Assembly: GCA_023014335.1 (NCBI GenBank)
Contig: JAECYW010000017.1
Span: 1,612,001-1,676,000, forward strand
Source of the DNA: Galerina marginata
Lineage: Eukaryota > Basidiomycota > Agaricomycetes > Agaricales > Galerinaceae
DNA: 64,000 nucleotides
Direction of reading: 5' to 3'
Translations under genes and position numbers: made by a program
Shown here: in pieces, positions 1 to 8,769 of the stretch
Position numbering within the stretch: position 1 is the first letter of the stretch
Layout: every line of letters starts with the position of its first letter
Notes under the pieces: model-generated
What the model was told of the DNA's origin: nothing
What the model saw: the letters and a program-made list of their open reading frames with translations, nothing else
Databases searched by the model: none

Positions 1-92
1 CCGTCTCTTTCAAAAACTCACAAACCGTCGTCAACACACTTTGTTGAATTACGTAATCAATCACGCTTCAATCTATCTACATTTACTCTAGC

Positions 93-675
93 TCATACGT
101 CCGACTTGGGCACTACGTCTGAAAGGTCCGAACTCAATCCTATTCCGTTCAGGAAACTCGACGCCTGATCCATTGCCCTGTCGTCTTGTAAGAAAGGGGT
201 AATTAACAGCTAATAGACCACGTACTGGGGATAAGTGAATCGGTGCACAACCGGGCGCTGCGCATCAGTTAACCAGAAGGTTGTCCTCAGAGACCACCGT
301 CTGTTGCGCTGTGTGTTTCGCGTTCAACGACAGCCAATAGTCGCGAGGCGCCGTGTACATGGCAATCCATCGTGTCAAATACACGCTATCAGTCGGCATA
401 CGGTGCGTATTTGAACAGGGCTGCAGTCCCCAATGAGGCAAGAACAACATTTCTCCAGAATGAAGATCCAAACGCTGCAAAAAGACTTCATGAGAGCCAA
501 TAATGGAGAACACGAGCAAGGCAAGCCCACTTTCTGGAGGGTACACCGTAGAATCTTCCTGATGATGGTGGTCCTCGTGCTGACCGTGAGACGATGACGA
601 TGCAGCTCTACGCTGCGCTAAAAGGACGAGTTTTGACTGAGAAGAGGCTAGGAAAGCCCTTCTGGCGAGCGACAT
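93..675 (-). CDS. Mitochondrial complex I accessory subunit (fungal 17.8-kDa-like)
   Basis: Probable nuclear-encoded accessory subunit of NADH:ubiquinone oxidoreductase, inner mitochondrial membrane. The ATG at 675 opens an Arg/Ser-rich presequence, then a His-rich acidic stretch leading to TVYPPE, one short hydrophobic segment (FWRNVVLASLG), then YLTRWIAMYTAP and KHTAQ blocks. Exons are about 531-675, 226-474 and 93-177, with GT-AG introns at 475-530 and 178-225; the last exon ends SDVVPKSDV. The order of blocks fits the small fungal complex I protein I recall, from memory only. The middle exon needs two one-base corrections, near 395-403 and 268-272, each behaving as one extra base; without them the frame hits TGA just after the break. 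Either sequence error or decay of the gene. Confidence 0.6.
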
Positions 676-1045
676 TGTTAAAGTTGAAGGGGTTCTCAGG
701 GAAAGGATCCTTTCGTGGATGGCGTTGTTTGCTTTGCATAGCGATGCCCTTGGTTTAGTCTCAGCCAAATATTAGAGATAAGATTACACAAGCACAAGCT
801 AATCAAGTATAACCCATGGCGGAACTCTCGATATCCTTTGCCCACTTGAAATGCCAGTATGACACCGGTAGGAACCATGTCAGGAAGATGTGATGACATA
901 AAATATGGACCGTTTATAACAGGCACCATGGCTGACCACAAACCTACCACTGGCCAGACGGTTTCGATTGAGACCCAGGTGGCCGGGGCTACTTTCTACT
1001 TCTTTGCCGAAACCTGAGTGCGTTCGAGGTGATGATGATGATTTT

Positions 1046-1498
1046 TCAATAGAATGCTGCAGCCACGTCGCCGGGACAGAACTGGTCATAGGCGTGGCGT
1101 TCAAGTACATCAAGCCTAATATCCAACTTATCCAACCCGAGAAGGCGAATCTCCTCAAGCATCTCTGAGCACTGAAAGAAAGAGATCAAAAATTAGAAGG
1201 CAGTAACAGCCCATTCATGTCCTAACTCACCCTCGGCATTGATACAATGATGATGATTCATAACCCTGGTCATCGAATTGTTCAAAGGTCCGTTTCTTCT
1301 TCAATCCAGCTCTATGTCGAGACAGAAATAACAGAATCTAGCTGGGTATTCTTCAAGAAAGAGGACTTCTGCCTCTGAAACTTCGCGTGCCCCTTCAGCA
1401 GGCGTATATACCACCTTTCTTTTCCCAGTAGGAACAAGTTCTCCAGCAGAGTAGTGCATGGAAAGACTATTCGCTGATTGTCTCCGTCTCCCAGTCAT
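1046..1498 (-). CDS. Small uncharacterised protein with an in-frame TGA
   Basis: I do not recognise the product. From the ATG at 1498 the frame reads a basic start, then KRKVVYTPAEGAREVSEAEV, and reaches a TGA at 1301-1303. The same frame continues after the stop (NGPLNNSMTRVMNHHH), then a GT-AG intron from 1230 to about 1160 joins to EMLEEIRLLGLDKLDIRLDV and ends at 1046. The C-terminal part is a convincing amphipathic helix. The two coherent halves either side of one TGA suggest a paired insertion and deletion, or a stop missed for another reason. A shorter gene starting at an internal ATG after the TGA is possible. Confidence 0.4.
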
Positions 1499-2050
1499 AT
1501 GTGGGGGAGCTCGTCTGTAGAGCGTTCGAGTTTTCCGAGAAGGTGTTGTACAGTTCAGAAAGGAAGCCAATCGCACTTCAGCCAAGCAAGATGTGTGCGC
1601 GCCCCGTAAACAAGGAAGTACTAGTTTCCAGGTATAGGCTCCGTCCAAGAGCGTATCCAAGTTTATCTCTGAGGGTAAGTGAAGGCCGGGTAACATTAGG
1701 TGGGAGGCCGTATAGACGATGGTAGCAAGTAACTGCGTTAACCGTTCGGAGTACGTTCCACTTAATGAAGCTATTCTTGGCAAAGAACGGATTGAACGCC
1801 GATAATATAATTGTATTGCTTACAGATTTCTCGTGTCATTAGGCCTCCATTTCATGCCATGGATCATTTGTATATACCGTCGCTTCAGTGAAAGCAGACG
1901 TTAGAGCCGGGATTAACATTGATGAAATAACTATAAATCCATTAAAACAATTCCTGCGAAAAATCGTGTCAATGACATTGCAATCAAGGACCAAGGTCAG
2001 ACATACCTGGATAGAATATTCTAGTGTGGCCAGGGTATGATGTCTTGAGT
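1499..2050. other. Intergenic, no supported gene
   Basis: Upstream flank of the small minus-strand gene and downstream flank of the FAM210-like gene. An open frame continues upstream of 1498 but shows no coherent protein features. I see no RNA gene or repeat. Confidence 0.5.
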
Positions 2051-2725
2051 CTACCGACTGCCTCTATTTTGTCTCTCTCGGATTCTCTCTCGCACCTCTT
2101 GGCCTGCCCGACGGGCACCCGATGTACCCGACCAGCCTCTACGTGTGAGCCAACCGACTAATCTTGGAGTAACTGCGGCAGTGACGCCCACCCGCACCGG
2201 AAGAAATAGTGTTTTGTGAATGGTATATGCCAGCACCAGCATGGCGTATAGACCTTCCTGGCCTCCATTGGCATGGGGGTTGTTGATACTCTCCATCTCG
2301 TCCTTGCCTGGTTCTGCTGGTTTGGAGTGAAGGACGCTTCCCACCATTGTTTTGACACTGGCGACGACCTGGGAGACGTACTGTGCCCCTAGAAGATTGA
2401 TGCCGACAAATGCGACTCCGAAATCGAGCGCCCCAATAACAAGGTACACGCCGAGAGCGTACCACCCGTAGGTCTTGATGAGGTGCTTCAACCGTTGCGA
2501 CATCGACGCGTCCGGTGGTAGGGCATTTTGTGGGTTCGTTGTGGGTGATGGGGACCTTGAAGTAAGTCGTGCAGATGAACGAGTGAAGAGGCGGATTTGT
2601 GGCACACGAGGGCTGTTTGTGAGAGCGGACCTGGCCAGGCGAATATTTGTAATGGGAAGGAGCGGGGCCGATACTCTAGGCGCAAGTGATCTCAGGACGT
2701 GCAGCCTAGGAAGGAAACCTTTCAT
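2051..2725 (-). CDS. FAM210 / DUF1279-domain mitochondrial membrane protein
   Basis: Single-exon protein of 224 residues, intact. The first ~70 residues are Arg/Ser/Pro-rich without acidic residues, as in a mitochondrial presequence. Residues ~75-190 form the DUF1279 core: a basic amphipathic start (LKHLIKTYGWYALGVYL), a first membrane segment running into GALDFGVAFVGINLLGA, a charged loop, then a second hydrophobic segment and a strongly basic tail. Fungal relatives include yeast Nat2, which despite its name is not an acetyltransferase by sequence. The family is linked to mitochondrial membrane organisation and translation; the exact role here is inferred. It is transcribed divergently from the decarboxylase gene 280 bp away. 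Confidence 0.82.
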   Translation of the reverse strand: MKGFLPRLHVLRSLAPRVSAPLLPITNIRLARSALTNSPRVPQIRLFTRSSARLTSRSPSPTTNPQNALPPDASMSQRLKHLIKTYGWYALGVYLVIGALDFGVAFVGINLLGAQYVSQVVASVKTMVGSVLHSKPAEPGKDEMESINNPHANGGQEGLYAMLVLAYTIHKTLFLPVRVGVTAAVTPRLVGWLTRRGWSGTSGARRAGQEVRERIRERQNRGSR

Positions 2726-2942
2726 AGTGGTGGAGGTATGGATTCAACTTTCCAGTTCGCTGTTCAATGCCGTCGATGATGTTACCTCGATCACGTGGCG
2801 GTGCCGATTGATATCCCCATTCGGCCCGATCGCTCCAAAATTTATGATCGATGACCTCTACCAATTCTCTCTCTACTTCCTCGGTGTAACTGAGGGCGCC
2901 GCCTTCATTCCTCTACAATCTCTTTTCTTTGCTTTCCAGTTC

Positions 2943-2993
2943 ATGCATCCAGCCGCTATAATTCCCGGTCCATACCTCTCAGCCTTGCGATAG
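2943..2993 (+). promoter_or_regulatory. Candidate 16-codon upstream ORF of the SAM decarboxylase gene
   Basis: An ATG at 2943 opens a 16-codon frame (MHPAAIIPGPYLSALR) that stops at 2991-2993, 12 nt before the main ATG at 3006. SAM decarboxylase mRNAs of animals and plants carry short polyamine-sensing uORFs; this peptide is unlike the mammalian MAGDIS hexapeptide. Position is seen; regulation is inferred, and it is not known that the transcript includes it. Confidence 0.35.
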
Positions 2994-3005
2994 CATAATT
3001 CACTC

Positions 3006-4326
3006 ATGTCACCAGACATCGCCGACGATTATCAAGCTTCGGCCCCCTTTGAAGGGCCTGAAAAGCTCTTAGAAATTTGGTTTGCACCCTCCGCCACAGA
3101 CGTTCCCGTCCTCGAACATGCGTGCGGAAAAAAGACTGGTCTTCGGACCGTCAGTCGTCAGACTTGGGAGGACATGTTGGACATAGTGAAATGCAAGGTC
3201 TTGAGTGTCATTGAAGGCACTGAAATGGACGCCTACTTGTTAAGGTCAAATATTCTGTCTGTTTATTACTCCTTGTGCTCATTAAACTACAGCGAATCAT
3301 CTTTTTTCGTATCCCCCCACCGTCTCATTCTCAAGACATGCGGAACAACTCTAAACCTGTTAGGCTTGCCACGCATCCTCGAAATCGCAGCCAAGGAGGC
3401 TAATTTATCAGCCGTCTATCAATTCTTCTATTCCAGAAAATCATTCATGTTCCCAGAGCGTCAGTCTGGACCTCACCGCGACTGGAAACAGGAAGTAGAA
3501 TATCTAGATCAAATTTTCAAAAACGGTTCCGCTTATACTGTCGGCAAAGTCAATGGCGATCATTGGCTGCTCTATATCACTAGCGCCGAGGGTTTTTCAG
3601 CTGGAATTAATCCACATCTCCATACTAATTATATGGAAATGGGAGATCGGCGTATCGATTACACTATCGAAATCCTCATGAGCGACCTCTCGACCAACGC
3701 CAGGGAGCCTTTCTTTTTTTCTGACCCCCCGATCGACGGTCAGGATGCGACGCCATCTTCTCTAGCCGCTCATCTCTCCGAGGAGCTGGGAATCACTGCC
3801 ATTTTCCCGCCATCTCTAACTCAACTCGATGCTTATGCCTTCCAACCCTGTGGATACTCATCTAACGCTCTTATAAAATGGGGTGATGAATCTCTCGAAG
3901 AGAATATTGACCACAGACTAGCAATCGACAGCCGTTTCGGAGAAGGTTATTATACTATTCACGTTACCCCGGAAGAAGGCTGGTCCTATGCCAGCTTCGA
4001 ATGCAACGTCCCGCTTTCCACTTCCGAAAATCCCCCATGACGGCAAAATCCCGGATCTCAAGTCCCTCATAAAGCGCGTCGTTAACATATTCGAACCTGG
4101 CCGAATTACTATGACATTGTTTATATCCAGTGAAGCGGCCAGTGGTACGGAAGAGTCTGCGGTTGAAGCAGCCCAGAAAGCGTTCAAATCGGCTCTGTAC
4201 GAATGCTCGATGAAGCCTGGGTGCATCCAAAAGAATGAATCTGCGAAGACATATAGAAGGACGGACAAAATTAACTATGAATTTGGAGGATATGATTTGG
4301 CCTTTGCTAGCTTTGAATTGAAATAA
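3006..4326 (+). CDS. SPE2: S-adenosylmethionine decarboxylase proenzyme
   Basis: Pyruvoyl-dependent enzyme that decarboxylates AdoMet to supply aminopropyl groups for spermidine and spermine. Visible motifs: EGPEKLLEIWF (N-terminal acid residues of the active site), the self-cleavage site ESS after LL, the catalytic Cys in LILKTCGTT, NPCGYS-equivalent QPCGYSSN, and TIHVTPE with the processing His. Intron 1 (3245-3292) splits the codon of the Ser just before ESS. The C-terminal part (IPDLKSLIKRVVNIFEPG to the TAA at 4324) lies in the next frame. Two readings fit: one extra base in a run of C near 4032, or a 55-nt intron starting right after FECN. The family usually has a longer loop here, which favours the extra base. 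Confidence 0.9.
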
Positions 4327-4740
4327 ACCCAAGTGATAGTTTGTTACCCTGTGTGTACACTGTATACGTACTAATTTCTGTACCGATTTTTACTGCTGTG
4401 ATGAAAGAACACTAGCTGTTGCCCGTCTGTACTTGAGTCTTGATATAAAACAGTTGTATAACAATTGTCATACCTTACATAAAAGTGTCGGTGTAAATGT
4501 TTCTATTAACTACAGTGTGTGTATAACAGTATGTCCATTAAGCGCGCTACTAAGGTATATAGTAAGTTGGTGCCAGTAAAATACATATTCTGAAAAGTAA
4601 CAGCAATAAAATTGAGAAAGGAATAGAAATGATCGAACAAACTGCTTCAGAAGGTCAATTCCTAGTCCGATACATATGATAATGATATAAAGGTAGCCAA
4701 GTGTATCAGGATGAAACGACGGCATTTGCATAGATACCTA
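4327..4740. other. Convergent intergenic stretch, AT-rich
   Basis: Lies between the 3' ends of the decarboxylase and the zinc-cluster factor. AT-rich with several stop codons in all frames; probably both 3' UTRs and terminators. No gene or repeat seen. Confidence 0.5.
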
Positions 4741-6327
4741 TTAACCATCCGTCGGACTAAGGCTAGGACTCGGATTATCCTCTTGTATGCTGTGCATGTT
4801 GCATAGCGGACACAATCTGGCATATATTTCTGCCATCGGCCAAGTGATGAAGGCCTATGCGTGTAATCAGGGAGGCGACTCAAACCGAGTCGAACAAAAA
4901 AAAGAGCGTACAAATCTGAGACGGGTGACTTCGAGAAGCATCTGAGGCGCGGGAAGGTGCGAGCGATGTGCCCAGCTCAAAACATCGTATAATTGTGCCC
5001 TGGCCGCCAATCGATCGTAATGGTAGACCTAGATGTTGGAAACATCAGCCACCATACCTCAAGGTTTCTGGAGATCGTTACCTGCAGACTTTCAATATCG
5101 CCATCTCCACTCAACAAAGCGTCCACAAACGTCTGTCGATAAGTTTCAGCTGACGTCGGATCCATAGAAAACACAGAGTCGCGTGGAGCTAGTATGAGGT
5201 GAAACTTTTCCGAACCAGAGGATAGTCGGTGTATTGCAGCCCATGAACGAACTTCCTCAGTGACAAACCTCGTCGGAATGCCATCGGAAAGATAGCGAGC
5301 CACTGCAGCATAGTTAGCCATAGGTAGATAGATGGTCTCTCTCAGTGGTTTCATTAAGCCGTCGTAAAAGGCCGTAAGCGCGCTGTCGAAGACATGTCGA
5401 TCAGGGAAATCGACGACATCGAGTTGACGTAGACACTGCAAGGCGAATTTCGGAAGCGAAACAAATGACTGACGTTCCAGGATTAACGGCTCTAAATGTG
5501 CAACGTTGGCCTTGAAATTTGTGATCCTGTGGTGGTACATGGGGTATGAACTCCAACGTTGACGAAGCCCCCCGGACCTGTACGGCTCCGTTGATAGCGT
5601 ATGTGGGCTGTGCAAAGTCTGCGGTAAAGCGTCCAGTATGGCTAGGACTCTGGATCAGAAGTACCCTCCACATCACTAGGCGATGTACTCTTTCCATGAG
5701 AAGTGGCAATGTTATGACCATAGAAAGTATGACCGCCTTCTTCGGCCTTGATATCAGGTTTTTCTGTGGTTGCCTTGGGTAAAATCTTTTGACCACTTTT
5801 CAGAGCGGGATCTTCTGCACGAGTTTTATGGCGTTTCTTTGGCGTATAATTACATGGCGCTTCCTGCGTCCCATCCTGGCAGTTATTGCAGACAGGCAGA
5901 TTACGGTCGCACTGAAATAGTTTCGTTCAACGTGCGTTTTACCAAAATATGGCTGATAAACCTGAATGACACTGACTTTCATGTTAGCTGCACGACAGCG
6001 GTCGCATCGTGGAATCCCTCGATGGGCCGGTGTGGGTAGGGGTGTATATTTACACTCTGCATGGTTCGCCCAAGAGCAATGATTGCAAATGGGTAACACA
6101 CGATCGCACTGGAAAACATAGCTCTTGAACATCGACCGACTACGAAATAATTGTTGGCGGACCTTTAGATTGCCACTGCGACAATAGTCGCAGCGAGGTT
6201 TCCCCCGCCGGCCTACCCATTGTGATTGGCGCGCCATATATACTTTGGGATTCGGGATGCGTATGGTCAGCTGTCCATCATCGCCGTGGCCTTCGATAGG
6301 GTCGTCACCCTCATGTTGCGTGGACAT
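4741..6327 (-). CDS. Fungal transcription factor with tandem Zn2Cys6 domains
   Basis: Nuclear DNA-binding regulator of the fungal zinc-cluster class. From the ATG at 6327, an acidic lead is followed by two Zn2Cys6 motifs in series: CDYC-x6-C-x6-C-x2-C-x7-C and CDRC-x6-C-x6-C-x2-C-x8-C, each followed by YTP. Each motif is split by a phase-0 intron just before its third Cys (6109-6162 and 5912-5976). A Lys/Glu-rich linker leads to a C-terminal region beginning LDALPQTLHSP, with LSSGSEKFHLILAPRD and a last exon containing TWPMAEIYARLCPLC, ending at the TAA at 4741. This C-terminal type is common in agaricomycete expansions of uncharacterised zinc-cluster proteins. One frame break near 5655 (one base missing, or two extra). 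Target genes unknown. Confidence 0.72.
5912..5976 (-). other. Intron inside the second zinc cluster
   Basis: GT-AG intron of 65 nt, phase 0, directly before the third Cys codon of the second Zn2Cys6 motif. It matches in position and phase the 54-nt intron at 6109-6162 in the first motif. Confidence 0.75.
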
Positions 6328-7415
6328 CTGAAGACGCCTGTGAAAGGCTAAGCACAGTTCTTCACCACGGAAACTCCCCGACACTAGTTATCAATGCGAT
6401 TCAGACGTGACGTGACTCCTTGAAGCTGTATATAGACCTTACCCGGTGACAAAAGAGCCTGAAACTTGCAAATCAAAGTTTCCTAGTTTTCTCTGGCAGT
6501 GCTAACCATGACGGATCTCATGTCCCCACTTGCGACCCCCAACGCTAACCATCACGGATGGTCCTGCAAGGGGAAACTGAATTCATGTTTCTACCACTAC
6601 TGTTCACCAGCTACCAGGATTTGGTGAACCTGCCTGACCAGCCAACATCCAGAACATGGGAGACCATATATGGATAACGTGGTTCAACCACCGGCATTAG
6701 CCGATCTTGAGCAGCGATCGCTACTGATCACTGCACCGTCGAGAGGCCTCCGAGCCAGTTACAAGTTTGTGTTCACCTTGCATAGTACTTCAAGGGGCAG
6801 TGGTATCTCGCAAGGCTCTTCTTTGTGCAATCTAATGCGTAATCATATCTGCTGCCAAACCTTGACATTTCCTTCTGCGTCTGGCAGCACTGGCAATACA
6901 ATCAGTTCACCTCAGTTAACAATCAGCTCTACAATCACCTATGTCTCCAGCGCATGGCCATTCGATGCGCGTCAGTTCTCGACTCTTTCACCGTTTCTGA
7001 TATCTATTATTTCTCACTGTTTCTGTTTCGTGCTGTTCTTTCTTCTGTCCACATGGATCCCTGGTGGTTCTGGATATCCTGAGTCGTTCAAAACTCGATA
7101 TCACGCACGTTCTTAACTTAAGTCCTAGAGAAGTGCTTCTACCAAAACCTATCTATCAATCCTTGGGCAACTCGCTAAAAGTATCGACTTTTCTCTCTCC
7201 ACGACCTATTTATAACATGTACAGGCGCATGTGAACATACAACCCACGCAGCCCGTCCAGCAATATCTGCCGCTCATCACACGTTTGGAAATACATCACA
7301 AAATCCTATGAACGTTTTTTCCATTGTTGTGAAAAAATCGCGGATTCATTCCAGCTATAAATGTAGGAATATTCGAAAGGTTCTACAAGGTTATCCCTTC
7401 TTCCCCACGTTACCT
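6328..7415. other. Intergenic, no supported gene
   Basis: About 1.1 kb between divergent genes. A plus-strand open frame at 6670-7116 has no coherent domain or signal. A short direct repeat, gctaaccat followed by acggat, occurs near 6500 and 6546. A TATA-like tatttataa lies near 7207, about 200 bp before the secreted protein gene. Confidence 0.45.
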
Positions 7416-8618
7416 ATGTTCCCCTCTCTCAAAGTATCCGGATCGTTGTTAGCCTTGCGCTGTACACATTATCTGTGCTCGGAAACCCTCTTCACAAGCG
7501 AGCGGTAGATTTCTTCAACCCACTGACAGGTGGAGGAAGCCTACTGGATAACGGTATATTTTATCCTACCGGTAGGCTCATCAGCAAACGGCTAACAATT
7601 GCTACGTTCTTGACAGCCGGCTCTGGTGGAGGAGAACCACTGAATGTGAGTTGATGATGACCGATTTTCAAATAATTTAACTGGTTTCAAGGTCATCATC
7701 TCTGGTTTAAGCTCTCCTGGCGTTCTTACCGATGCTGGGGTTCTCAATTTTGCGAAGGCGATTGGATTGTATTTCACATACTTTGAAATTTAAGGATAGG
7801 ATTAACACTTATTTTTCCAGTTCGACTGAATGCTTGGGAATCCACATTGGTGATCCCCAGTCTGCAAATTTAGGAGATGGTAATGGGGCCTGTAAACCAA
7901 ACTGCAAGTGGCTCTCAGTCATGATCCCCGGGTTCTTCATTCATTCCTATGTTTTCATATCAGGTTGAGCTTCGCCAGGACTTTGGAGATGCAAACCTTG
8001 GAACCTGCCTTGAAAGTGCGATTGGTGGAAATCATTTCCGGCAAGTTATCGAATACTAACGTTTTGATTTATGACATGTTTACGCCTATCATTCATAGTG
8101 TCTACCGTCAAAACGGGCCTACCGCCAACAGTGGAGCTCTATTCCTAGCGTAAGATATAGATATTTTCATCCATATTATTGGCCGTTGGTCGTCTGACTC
8201 TCTGAACCTTATACTGGGAACCTAGGGTATCGAAGGAGCAGGCAAGTCAACCACATCCGGACCTTTCTATTTAGGCCTATCAATATTTTGCAGAACGCCG
8301 CAGAGAATCATAACATTGTTCCGGACGGGTATGATATTGGTGCTGTCTTTACTTCGTTTTCGCGTCATAGGCATGCTCAATCGCCATTTAGGACGCAATC
8401 TTCTCGTTTCAAGTGCCGTAGGTACCACGAGTTTTGGAGGGACAACCTATTCCACGGTCGCCCGTAATATCAGCGGTCTCCTTCCCGTAGGAAGCGCGGG
8501 GTAGGTCGGTTACTTACTGAATTTGAATGGTCCAATGATTTGCCTTTTCCATTCAAGCGTAAACCATGGCATAGCAATCGACGGCATTGTAACCCTCCTG
8601 ACAGTAACAATTCACTAG
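7416..8618 (+). CDS. Secreted basidiomycete protein of unknown function
   Basis: Predicted extracellular protein of about 250 residues. The ATG at 7416 opens a signal peptide (MFPSLKVSGS, then VVSLALYTLSVLGNP in the next frame) with a Lys-Arg site just after it. The mature part has GGGEPLNVIISGLSSP, STECLGIHIGDPQSANLGDG, DFGDANLGTCLES, GGNHFRVYRQNGPTANSGA, VGTTSFGGTTYSTV and ends GIVTLLTVTIH. I recognise this as a recurrent mushroom-genome secreted family with no assigned function. Ten exons; introns at 7554-7616, 7646-7691, 7769-7820, 7904-7963, 8041-8098, 8150-8225, 8242-8293, 8340-8391 and 8501-8557. Three (fourth, fifth, seventh) are GC-AG with a GCAAGT donor. Frame breaks: one base short near 7437 and one extra G in the run near 7887. 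Confidence 0.78.
7904..7963 (+). other. GC-AG intron
   Basis: Donor GCAAGTGG after the Thr of NQT, acceptor catatcag before VELRQDF, 60 nt, phase 0. No GT donor gives the conserved frame. Confidence 0.75.
8041..8098 (+). other. GC-AG intron
   Basis: Donor GCAAGTTATC, branch site TACTAAC, acceptor ttcatag, 58 nt. Joins NHF-R to VYRQNGP in frame; the nearby GT donor breaks the frame. Confidence 0.75.
8242..8293 (+). other. GC-AG intron
   Basis: Donor GCAAGTCAAC after VSKEQ, acceptor attttgcag before NAAENHNI, 52 nt, phase 0. Flanks a micro-exon of 16 nt at 8226-8241. Confidence 0.7.
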
Positions 8619-8769
8619 GGCTCGGTACCAGGTTGCACATTGGGGATAGGCAACGCAAAGTAGGTATTGAAGTAGGTATCGGTTGTATACATGTGTGTAA
8701 GAGCGGAATACAATTGTCAATCATAAGTCATTCAAAGCATAGAAAAAAGGTTGTCTCGAATACGGTAGA

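Noticed and set aside
250..410. Two 16-nt GT-AG introns containing CTGAT in the complex I gene
   Set aside because: GTATGC...GATAG and GTTAAC...GCGCAG would restore the frame, but 16 nt is far below fungal intron size and splicing would delete residues that look conserved. Single extra bases fit better.
1301..1303. UGA as a selenocysteine codon
   Set aside because: No selenoprotein-like motif such as CxxU, no hairpin I could recognise downstream, and selenocysteine use is not expected in basidiomycetes.
2475..2993. Plus-strand open frame of 172 codons
   Set aside because: Antisense to the FAM210-like gene for half its length and without protein-like features; only the final 16 codons matter, as a uORF.
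6670..7116. Plus-strand open frame of 148 codons
   Set aside because: Composition is random, with no domain, signal peptide or splice context.
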